Below, piece by piece: positions 36,530-47,428 of a DNA stretch of 64,000 nt. The translations under genes were made by a program, and so were the position numbers. The notes beneath the pieces are model-generated. The model did not search any database. It was not told where the DNA came from and saw only the letters and a program-made list of their open reading frames with translations. The stretch's first letter is position 1. Every line of letters begins with the position of its first letter. Source of the DNA: Sipunculus nudus (lineage: Eukaryota; Annelida; Sipuncula; Golfingiida; Sipunculidae); contig CM049311.1 of NCBI GenBank assembly GCA_026874595.1, forward strand, positions 61,572,453 through 61,636,452, written 5' to 3'.

Positions 36530-38448
36530 AACCTAAATATCACCAATAATTTAAACGTCAGAAATACAAACAATGATCCTACTCTGTGTTCTTTTTAATT
36601 CTGCTGAACATTTTCTTTAAAAAGATATTGCGAGAACTTTTCGTAGAAATTGATTATGTTTTTTTTTTCAATACTAGAGTTGCCCCTTTGAAATCGTTAG
36701 ACAGAGAAATGTATCACTGCAGGTTAACATGATAACCTGACCAGTATTTATTGTATACCATTGTTAGAGTCGCGCTTCCATCCTTGGCTCTTGCTTCCAT
36801 CGTTTAAGTCATTTTTTTTAGTTGGAAAGATTAGAATAATTTCAGGGAGTGCACCATGATAAAGCATATACATCCAAGGATTCCTTGATTCGAATTTTAT
36901 CATAAACAGCGCATTGTGGGTATTTGAATAGATTTGTATGTATTTGTAAAGATACCAGTTTAAAGGGTACATGTACGTTGTATTATCTAAGGAATTTTTG
37001 TGTTTGCAGTTACATATCCCAAATAGAACGTTTGCAGTTCTGCTGTTATATTTATTCCATAATTACCTGTATATATGCCAAAAACATGTATGTCTTAGGT
37101 TTTAAATTAAGCTAATGGCTTATATAGAATGTCCAGTATATACTATATTCTGGTTGGGTTAAAACAGGCAGCATGCTGGGTAGAATGTAAGCACGTAACT
37201 TATGCGGAATATTAATTTTTTTTCCATGTTTGTTTTAAATTTGTTATTTTTCCCAAATTTACACTATTGCTTTATTGAACCGTCATATTTTACTGGAAAA
37301 GGTATAAATAAATGAAGTATTTGAAATAATTTAAATGTATGAGATCTTTAACCATATGCAGATCTGTACATTTTTTTAACTGATATATAGTATTACATTT
37401 ATGCTCATATATGTAATAATTCTATATTCTGTATATGTGTCTGGTAACCTTATGTATGAACTGATTAGCAAACACACTTTTTTAAAGTTTGCTTCTTTGG
37501 TATGAACTCATGAGTAAACACAGACTTTTGTAATGTTTTTATTTGAACGACATGAAAGCATACACTCCTGTATCACAAAGCTTCAGTTTTGTGAAAAACG
37601 TTGTAATTGTTTATGGCACTGTAAGATCGATGATCAGATGGTTTTGCAGCAACCGACTTGTTGAATATAATTTTATATAATTGATCATTGAATATAACTG
37701 ATCATCACTATTGTATATATTTGAAAAGTACTGCTAGCTGTTCATTGTATATATGTTACTCTCAAACATTTGTGTCAGTGGGTTATAATTTCTTTTTGTT
37801 GTATATAAAGAATGCATACCCACATATGCATACAAATCATTGTTAATATTTTACCAGTCTTTATTATGAAAACCAGTTACACGTGCAATAAATATTCCAT
37901 AGTGTATCACAATACTTTGTTGCAGTTTTTCTTTTATTGATTATTAATATATATCTTAAGGGAATTGATACATTGTTAAGGGAATAAAGAGAGTAGACCA
38001 AACCATTTGTTCCTCCCTAAAGGATCTATTTCACATCCCCTGTATTGTTTAATGTCTTCCCATGTTTAAACATACCTGTATTTAAACAAAGGTAATAGAA
38101 TTTTTCCCAACCAGTGTGCAGGCACCAGCTAATTCTGTTTCCAACTGGTCAAGATTAACTAAGCAAAACCGGTTATTTATAAATCGGTTAAAATTAACCG
38201 AATATATCAGTTGTTTGTAACGGGTCAAGAGTAACCGATGAAAAGTGGTTATATAAGATCGGTTATACTCAACCAATTATATCAGTTGTTTATAACCGAA
38301 ATATCGGTTAAACTTTAACCGTTTAAATTGGTTGAGCAGCCTACAATCGGTTATGTCAACCGTTTAATCGGTTGGATGTATGTTGAACGATTGAATCGGT
38401 TGAAATCAACTGTTTTTTCGGTTAAATTTAACCAAGTGTTTTAAGAGT
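36530..38448. other. 3' flank of gene 2
   Basis: This is the probable 3' untranslated region and downstream DNA. Candidate poly(A) signals AATAAA lie at 37307-37312 and 37887-37892; in such AT-rich DNA neither is certain. The part 36672-37320 is repeated at 39.2-41.2 and 41.4-42.0 kb. No other gene is seen. Confidence 0.45.
38168..38430. repeat. Dense cluster of CGGTT/AACCG motifs
   Basis: Eight CGGTT and six AACCG copies occur within about 260 bases, several paired as small palindromes (for example ATCGGTTAAACTTTAACCG). Outside this stretch the motif is sparse. A near-duplicate ATCAGTTGTTTRTAAC at about 38207 and 38281 shows that part of it is tandem. It sits just before the duplicated RING segment. 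Confidence 0.7.
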
Positions 38449-39411
38449 GTAATGTAGTAAGTAATGACAATCGTCAGGACCATTAATATTCGTCTCTGTA
38501 AAGGAGGGGTGGTGTTAAACATTTATGATCCGAACAAGACAATTTCATGTATGTTGGTTTGCTAATTCTTTTTTCTAGCTGGAGAAGAGGAAAGCAGTAA
38601 CACGACAAGGAAAGGAAAGAAGCGAAACAGGAAGAAGAAAAACGGAGCATCTTCCAACCAGGAGCGACAGGGGGAGGAAACACCACCTCTTTCTAGTGGG
38701 TTTAATCTCTTTTCATTTGCATTCGGGATTTCCATACTTCATCTGTCACCATCTGTCACCAATTTTTAACAGGGAATCTCCGTGAATAAACATTCCGTAA
38801 ATATAACATATTATTGTGTTACTTGGTATGTGATAACCATGCACTCTCCCTGTTTCTCTGTTGGTTTGTTATCAAATAAATCATGACTTTGTTGTACATT
38901 TCAGATGAGGATACCCTGATACAGGAGAACCAGATGCTCCGGGATCAGCGTCTGTGTAAGATCTGTCTGGACAACGAGAGTCAAGTAGTTTTCTTGCCTT
39001 GCGGACATCTTGTGTCCTGTTCAAGTTGAGCTCCAAATCTAAGAAATTGTCCAATGTGCCGGGCGCTAATCAGAGGCACAGTTAAGGCGTTTCTGTCATA
39101 AAACCTAAATATCACCAATAATTAAAACGTCAGAAATACAAACAATGATCCTACTCTGTGTTCTTTTTAATTCTGCTGAACATTTTCTTTAAAAAGATAT
39201 TGCGAGAACTTTTCGTAGAAATTGATTATGTTTTTTTTTCAATACTAGAGTTGCCCCTTTGAAATCGTTAGACAGAGCAATGTATCACTGCAGGTTAACA
39301 TGATAACCTGACCAGTATTTATTGTATACCATTGTTAGAGTCGCGCTTCCATCCTTGGCTCTTGCTTCCATCGTTTAAGTCATTTTTTTTAGTTGGAAAG
39401 ATAAGAATAAC
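38449..39411 (+). pseudogene. Partial duplicate of the gene 2 3' end (basic exon + RING), nonsense-mutated
   Basis: The segment copies 35877-36838 almost base for base, including intron sequence. The exon 5 copy is 38579-38695 and the RING copy 38905-39101; both keep length, phase and splice sites. In the RING copy the codon for the zinc cysteine equivalent to C787 is TGA (39027-39029), truncating the domain after its first six zinc ligands. The near identity implies a recent duplication. It could still be used as an alternative terminal exon pair that would give an IAP with a broken RING. Confidence 0.85.
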
Positions 39412-40739
39412 TAGCAATTACCCGTGCTACGCACGGTTTGGGGCGAACACAACAAACCGTACGGTGGTATCGGAAATCCAGCGGAAATCCGGAGATACGG
39501 AAAATCACAAAAATCGCGTTACGCTTTTAATATATAGATCCATTATATGTATGGTGTTGTGGATAAAAATCTTTTGGAACAGTGTTCGGAACATATTTCG
39601 GAACAGCGTACAGTCACACACCTTCGCCCAAAGCCAGTGCCTAACATGTGGTCGGGGTCTTTCACAATTATAGTACCTACACATGTACCATGTGACATGA
39701 GAAACTGATCAACAATATCACAATTACATACAAAAGAAACCGCCCATGGAATAGACCTAAGAAAAGAATGCAAAAATACCAGTTTTATTTGTGAAAATAA
39801 TAACAATTATGGCCATGGCTTATATATAATAAGCAATTATATGCAATAAGCATACATACTGAATGAAAGAATATATAAAGTGTTTAAAAATAAAGAGTAT
39901 TACATAAATATTATTGAATGAATGAGATGTCATATGGATATAAAAAATACAAATACCAGTATAACGTATTAAATCTACATTTTTTACAGGAATTATACAT
40001 TCGTAAAAGTAGTAATGAGAAAAAATCTCGATATTCAAAACATTTAAGTCAATATAATTTTTACAACTTTTACAAATCCACACGTGTACACATCACACTG
40101 TACCAACCACGACGTGAATTTGGTTAACATTTTCTTTTCATCTGTTACATAGTAGGTCTACATATGCATATGTTTGTGAATATTTGTCAAGCATCTCAAT
40201 CGCATGCTAGGCCCTGGACTTCGTGCGACCGCGCGTGCGCTGTTTAACCATCACGGATTCCGCGACCCGGTTGATGTGCACTCAAGCATATCAGGTCAGG
40301 TTGGTCGCAGGTATAGGAGTCCTCGTGCGACCCCCCCCCCCCCCCCCCCCCGGTCACAGGAAGGCCTGCAAAACAATTCTTTCAAAGATCCCCCTTTTGA
40401 GAAGGGATTGCCGGTGGGGATTATTTCGGGACGGTAACCGCAAAATGTACGAAAACTCCACATAGTGCCCCCGGAGTGAAACTCTGTCCCGCCATAAGAC
40501 ACTCTATGGCCATTGTGTTACCGGGCCCGAAGACACAAAGAAAAGAGGCGCCCGCGGGGTAGCAAATATTAAAATTATTAATTATGCAAGTAATACGCTA
40601 ATATTGCAAATAAAAGTGGGTGCAATCTCTTCGGACAAACCCGGAGCATGTGTATGTCGAAAATCACGGCAATCCGTACGGTGGTATCAGAGAAGATACG
40701 GTAAATTACAAAAATCGCCTTACGCAATTAAATATATCG
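39412..40739. mobile_element. 1.3 kb insertion splitting the duplicated 3' segment
   Basis: Compared with gene 2 (36838/36839), the copy is interrupted after AGAATAA and resumes at TTTCAGGGAGTGCA. The inserted DNA begins ACTAGCAATTACCCGTGC and contains the hairpin CCGTGCTACGCACGG. Two direct copies of a CCGTACGGTGGTATC... TTACGC block lie near its left (39457-39530) and right (40676-40735) ends. It also includes a C-run at about 40331-40350. No transposase or reverse transcriptase is visible; the class is unknown. Confidence 0.65.
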
Positions 40740-42190
40740 ATTTCAGGGAGTGCATCATGATAAAGCATATATATCCAAGGATTCCTTGATTCGAATTTTA
40801 TCATAAACAGCATATTTGTAGGTATTTGTATAGATTTGTATGTATTTGTATAGATACCAGTTTCACGGGTACATGTACATTGTATAATCAAAGGAATTTT
40901 TTTTTTTTGCAGTTACATATCCCAAATAGTACGTTTGCAGTTCTGCTGTTATATTTATTCCAAAATTTCCTGTATATATGCCAAATACATGTATGTCTTA
41001 GGTTTTAAATTAAGCTAATGGCTTATATAGAATGTCCAGTATATACTATATTCTGGTTGGGTTAAAACAGGCAGCATGCTGGGTAGAATGTAAGCACGTA
41101 ACTTATGCGGAATATTAATTTTTTTCCATGTTTGTTTTACATTTGTTATTTATCCCAAATTTACACTATTGCTTTATGGAACCGTCATATTTTACTGGAA
41201 AACGTATAATTAAATGAATTATTTGAAATAAATACGTGTCTGAGTTCAAAGATATTGTCAACTAAATAAAGAAACAGAAATTGTCTATTATAATTTGTAT
41301 TTGCATCCATACATGAGTTTCAAGTATTAAAGCAAAATGTTTAGTCATGATTCTGAGACATAAATGGTCTCCATTCCTCTACTTCCACAAACCATTCACT
41401 CATTTGAAAGTGTTTTTTTTTCTTCGTCACCACTAGAGTTTCCCCTTTGAAATCGTTACACAGAGCAATGTATCCCTTAATTCAAGTTCACATGATAACC
41501 TGACCAGTATTTATTGTTAGAGCCGCGCTTCCATCCTTGGTTCTTGCTTCCATCGTTTAAGACAGTTTTTTTAGTATGAAAGATTAGAACGATTTCAGGG
41601 AGTGCACCATGATAAAGCATATATATCCAAGGATTCATTGATTCGAATTTTATCATAAACAGCATATTTGTAGGTATTTGTTACATTTGTATATGTAGTT
41701 GTATAGATGCCAGTTAAACGGGTACATATACATTGTATTATCAAAGGAATTTTTGTTTTTGCAGTTACATATCCCAAATAGTACGTTTGCAGTTCTGCTG
41801 TTATATTTATTCCATAATTACCTGTATATATGCCAGATTCTATATTCTGGTTAAAACAGGCAGCATGGTGGGTAGAATGTAAGCACAGAACGTATATGCG
41901 GTTTATTACCAAGTTTCTTTTACATTTGTTATTTTTCATATATTTACACCATTGCTTTATGGAAACGTCATATTTTACTGGAAAAGGTATAAATAAATGA
42001 AGAATATGAAATAAATACATGTCTGAGTTCAAACATATTTTCAACTAAATAAAATAACAGAAATTGTCTATTATAATTTGTATTTGCATCCATACACGAG
42101 TTTCAAGCATTAAAGTAATTTTTGTCATGATTATGAGACCTAAATAGTCTCCATCCCTCTATTCCCACAAATCATTACCTCATTTGTTTA
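40740..42190 (+). repeat. Two tandem copies of the gene 2 downstream segment
   Basis: The block beginning TTTCAGGGAGTGCA is found at 36841 (gene 2), 40740 and 41595. The last two copies repeat with a period of about 855 bases and extend further (to about 41406 and 42186). ORFs across these copies, such as 41595-42044 on the minus strand, are repeat shadows. Confidence 0.8.
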
Positions 42191-44620
42191 TATATATATA
42201 TCAAGGGAAGACAGAGATAAAGAAAGGTTGGGTAGTTTCCTGGTAAGGCTGATGGAATTAACAGACAATAACTGAAAGTGCTCCCCTAACTTTTTTTTCC
42301 AAACAGAGAACCATTGGCCAGACCCGAAGTTTCATACGGGACACACGGATGGCAGCAGTACCAATTTGCTGCCCTACACTTTGCTAGTTATACAATACCT
42401 GAGCTACGTTTGTAAATCACACTTATTTTGACCTAAATTAGTTTATACTTTGGCCTTTAAAATATTTAAATGTTTGTTAACTGTTTTTAGTCCGGCAAAA
42501 TTCGATAATTTACGGGTAGATAGGAGTTTAATTAAAGTTCTACGATTTCAGAATCAGGTTGTTAAAGAGACCCACTGACAGTGCTTAAAAATGAAATCGC
42601 TTAAGCATGAAAATACTATATTATACAAGCGAAGAAACCCTAAAGAACCATATGTCATTTATCTTTAATAGGACCCAAGACATTTCTTAAGGATGTAATG
42701 TATCAAATTGAAAGTAAAATTGAAAAAAAATCATGAAAATGGAAAATTCCACTCATGGGGATTCCAATTATATATACACCTAGCATACGAATTAGAATTT
42801 GATCTGCCGTAGTTAGGGCTTTTGAGATTGCGTGTCGCATATGAAAATTAAAGTCACACTTGGAATCAATTGAAAAAAAATATAAGAATATCGATCAAGA
42901 ATACGAAAACACTTTTTTCTGGTTAAAATACCACTGTGATAAACCAATCATCGGACTTTGAGTAAATTGAGATTTTTTTATCTACCCCTTTCATATGAAT
43001 TCAAGTATGGGCAGAAAGGGACGGACCGACACGCAAAAAGAAGCACATTCTCATGCACATGACGCTTAATGTAAAGAAAAAGTCAGTATGAGCTCATGGA
43101 GATTACCCATATACTAATTTTAGGTCTGTATAAACATGTCCATTGTTCGAGCCGATCCAGGAAGACGTGCGCCATTGAGAAAAATCAGCTGACTACGATT
43201 TCATGGGACTTCAAAGTGTCATAATATGCTTAAAGCATGAAAAAGGGGGAAATGATAAAACGCTTAGTTCTAAATCATATTTATATTTACATATAAAGGC
43301 ATTTATAAAATGCATATTTTTTATCCCGATTTAACAGCTTCAGTAGAGTTTATTCTACCAGTGGACGCACAATGCATTTTGACGATTATTCTTTTTAAAC
43401 CGAAATATTTTCACAAAGTCCGGCACAAAAGTAAACGAGAGAGGACGGTGTATGGGACGTAATTTAAAGTTCATAACAACCACAAAATTTCATCTTTATG
43501 GTCATGTCACCATAATTCTTTTTAAAAGGTACATTTTTAAAGAATATTTATGAAAATCAACAACAAACAAACAGCCTATATACACACGTTGGATGTGCAT
43601 ATATGACCAGTGACCTAGAACATCAACAGTTGAAATGCGGTCAATTGTCCGCTTGCACCTGTATCGATTGGTTGTTTTTCATAAAGGCTTTATCAAGTCT
43701 AAGTGTGTAGTTCTAGGTAATGAAGCCTATGTCTTGTTCCTTTATCCCAGGGATTACTGTATATTACTTATTAACCTATTTTAAGATTGTCAGATTTCAA
43801 AGGGCACTCCATCTTGGAACAGTTTACACTCTTCTGGTGTTTTAGGGTTTAACAGTTTAATTGTCTGTAGTTTCATGGCCTTGTTTCTATTCACCACGGC
43901 CCAAATGAAACCTTCAGTCCACAATTCACCGTGATAGTAGCTATTGTACATACTTGGTTCAAAAAGATAACATGTGTTTATATTATTAAGTATCTGTGCT
44001 CTGGTGGCCAGTCATGGGTCTTGAGCAGGTGGAATGTATCAACTAGACTGGAACCAAACCCTCAGAAATGCAATTTAATATTGAAAATCAATTTACAATT
44101 AACCATCTTAATGAACAATTATAGAAGATTTATATTTATCTATGATTTAATTAATAATTTTAAAAAGTCTTTACATCCAGTTTATAAAGCACTTATTTAC
44201 TAGACAATTACAGTCACCAGACGAGTGAATCATACTGCCTTCTCACAGTCATACTCGCCTGTCCATGCCCATGTTTACTATAGCCTGGACAAACCGCGTG
44301 TTGTATACACATACCTAAAGAGTGTTTATCTAAATGTCTCACTGAAAAACGACACATGACAAATAGGTATAAATAACTCTGACCTACTGACGAAGTACGA
44401 TAATGATCTGTCACGGTTCACGCGTACCTTAACATAAGGAAAGAAGTTGTTACAAAAAGAAATAACACATGCTTAAATTTCTAAACATACCAATCTGCCT
44501 GTTCACTGGATCTGTATATTTAATTATAAAATCTCGGAGTACATATGTATATATATTATATATAAGAGAGTATCAACTAGCAAGTACATAACAAAAGTTA
44601 TGGTTATATAACGTTTTCAA
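42191..44620. other. Intergenic DNA, nothing recognised
   Basis: The sequence is AT-rich, with no protein motif, splice-bounded ORF or clear repeat seen on either strand. The ORF at 43931-44203 has no recognisable features. Confidence 0.5.
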
Positions 44621-44625
44621 TTTGA

Positions 44626-44627
<2 letters not shown>

Positions 44628-44677
<50 letters not shown>

Positions 44678-44766
44678 TAAAATGTATATATATTATAAAT
44701 TATATATATTTGTTACATATATTAAACATATAAATATGTAAAATGTATACCGATACCTACGGCCAT

Positions 44767-44842
<76 letters not shown>
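44628..44842. repeat. Compound (AT)n microsatellites
   Basis: Interrupted TA repeats at about 44628-44670 are followed by an uninterrupted AT tract of about 73 bases at 44770-44842, the longest in the window. Confidence 0.95.
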
Positions 44843-44844
<2 letters not shown>

Positions 44845-45240
44845 TGGTCTTGAATGTCGTATCGTTCCGCGTAGGCCGGGGTCTGTGTTTCCGCTTTGTA
44901 AAACTTCAGAAACTTCAAATAAGGGTATTGACAAATAAGCTCTACACATCTATCTATATCATATTTGACGGAGGTAACACTTTTGTCCCGCAACTATCAA
45001 GCGTGGTCTTTTCGTACATTTTTCCTAAATCTTGAGAAAAATGTTACTTTTTTTTAGAGAAGAGGCTTTTGCAGCGACATCTATGAGGCCAAGTGAACTA
45101 TACCAGAACAGTGACGTGCTTGTGCCATTAAAGAATTTAAGAGAAAAAGCTTTATATTTTTGCTGTATTAGGTAAAAAAACTAAAATGTGTTTGTCACTT
45201 ATAAAAAATATGGTTCTTCACTCAAACCTCTGAACAAACC

Positions 45241-45262
45241 TATATATATATATATATATATA
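45241..45262. repeat. (AT)n microsatellite
   Basis: About 22 bases of TA repeat in intergenic DNA. Confidence 0.9.
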
Positions 45263-46025
45263 TTCTAAAAAAAATTCTAAAATTCTAAAATCATGATTTA
45301 TTTCGTCTTGTAGGTCTAAGTACAGCTGTGAACCTGATATGAATAACAAACAACCACAGAACAAAGGCATTCGGTCAAGAGGTGATAAGGGTTTATGTGG
45401 TTGAATCAACAAAGTTCCACCAAAGGGATTCTTATTTCTGCACACTGAATAAACAAATGACGAACGGAATTTCCGAGTAAATGATTTTAGGATACATAAT
45501 TTAAGTCAGCTGGTTAGGGTAAAAAGAAAACAGAAACAAGGCCTACAGGCCTAATGCGAACCTGTGCAATGAGATTACACCAGGTATAATGCTTCAATGC
45601 TGGACCATTAATTTTCAAGAACATGTGTAACATGTATATGAACAATGCAAGTACTAAACACTTAGAACAAGAAACAATAAAACAAACATCACTGCTGCAA
45701 TTCTGGCATGGTTGCACAACACAAAAACTAGAATATGGGTAGTCAACAAGCGACTACGTGTATCCTCCAAAATCAGAGTGGGAAAGGTGAAGTGAGGCAT
45801 GGATTGAGTGGCAAGGGGAAATAGAGTGAGGTGTGTTGCATAATAGCCTGGATGTCTGCAGCCGAAATGTGTAAGTAGGTTGCGCCACCTACCACAAAAT
45901 CCAGAAAGCTGTCCAAGATGTATAAACATGCAAAATTTAAGGCAGATAAGTCAAACCACTACTGAGATATGAGTGAGTTTAGTCCACGGCAGACAAACAG
46001 ATGGACACTGTGCAAAAATGGTGGC

Positions 46026-47112
46026 AGGTGGCGCCACCAATGTTGTGTATGATTAAGAGATATGTGAGATCTATACACATGCAAAATTCAGGGGGATATG
46101 TCAAACCAGTCCTGATATATAAGCTGAATTATAGGTGGTGCCACCTGCCACAAAATCCAGAAAGCTATCCAAGATGTATAAACATGCAAAATTTTAGGCA
46201 GATAAGTCACACCACTACTGAGATATGATTGATTTTAGCCCAGGGCAGACAAACAGACGGACGCTGTGCAAAAAAGGTGGCAGGTGGCGCCACCAATTTT
46301 GCGTATGATTAAAAGTTATGTGAGATCTATATACATGCAAAATTTCAGGGGTATACGTCAAACCAGTCCTGAGATATAAGCCTGAATGTCTGCAGCATAT
46401 ACATAAATGTAGGTGGCGCCACCTGCCAAAAACCCAGAAAGCTGTCAAAGATGTATAAAAATGCAAAATTTTAGGAAGATAAGTCAAACCATACTGAGAT
46501 ATGAGTGATTTTAGCCCACGGCAGACAAACGGACGGACACTGCAAAAATGGTGGCAGGTGGCGCCACCAATGTTGTGTATGATTAAGAGCTATGTGAGAT
46601 CTATACACAGGCAAAATTTCAGGGGGATATGTCAAACCAGTCCTGAGATATAAGGCTGAATGTCTGCAGCGTATACATAAATGTTGGTGGCGCCACCTGC
46701 CACAAAATCCAAAAAGCTATCCAAGATGTATAAACCTGCAAAATTTTTGGCAGATATGTCAAACCACTGCCGAGATATGAGTGATTTTATCCCACGGCAA
46801 ACAAACAGACGGACGCTGTGCAAAAATGATTGCAGGTGGTGCCACCGCTTTTGCGTATATCAAAGAGCTATGTGAGATCTAAAATTTTTGCCGATCGGTC
46901 AAATTGTTCCTGAGATATGAGCTTGGATGACGCAGCGTAAATTTGAATGTAGGTGGCGCCACCTGTTATATAATCAAGAAAGCTGTCAAGGATGTATAAA
47001 CCTGCAAAATGTCAGGTGGATAAGTCAAACCACGGCAGAGATATGAGTGATTTTATCCCAAGGCAGATGAACAGATGGACGCTGTGCAAAAATGGTTGCA
47101 GGTGGCACCACC
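46026..47112 (+). repeat. Dimeric satellite units, period about 256-278 bp
   Basis: One palindrome series starts at 46026, 46282, 46556, 46834 and 47100, the other at 46133, 46411, about 46684 and 46951. Each repeat therefore carries two GGTGGCGCCACC-type palindromes in different surroundings. CATGCAAAATTTCAGG follows one and GGCAGACAAACAGACGGACG precedes the other. Confidence 0.9.
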
Positions 47113-47398
47113 ATTTTAGTGTATGTTATAAAGCTTTCGAAGGGCTACATTTGTGCAAAATCTTTAGCCTTATCGGTCAAACAATTCCCGAGATATGTGG
47201 GTTTATGTGTGGAAACAGACGCACAAATGGACGCTGGGCAGTGAGGAAAGGTCAGAGGTCAACCAAAAATCAGGGCGCAGCAGTTCACATGTGACCGATC
47301 ATAATTCCGAATTTTAAAAAACTCTGCCCAGCGGTTATGGAGTTCTCCGGAAACCTATGCGGCGATGGCGGCAGCGTCGGCGTCCGACTGAAAACATA

Positions 47399-47428
47399 GT
47401 ATCCGCAAAACTCTGTTTTGGCGGATAC
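47399..47428 (-). repeat. Hairpin end of the composite repeat family
   Basis: The arms GTATCCGC and GCGGATAC surround CAAAACTCTGTTTTG: a near-perfect 30-base hairpin. It is the reverse-strand counterpart of 325-354. A CpG-rich segment (GGCGATGGCGGCAGCGTCGG) lies next to it, unusual for this AT-rich region. Confidence 0.8.

Noticed and set aside
38168-38430. Interstitial telomere repeats
   Set aside because: The motif is CGGTTA/TAACCG in both orientations without a regular 6-base period, unlike TTAGGG arrays.
41595-42044. 149-codon minus-strand ORF
   Set aside because: It lies within tandem copies of the gene 2 downstream block. The other copies do not keep the frame and no motif is seen.
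44722-45035. Ile-Tyr repeat proteins on both strands
   Set aside because: They are direct translations of an (AT)n microsatellite. The same artefact occurs at 23.5, 30.85 and 54.5 kb.
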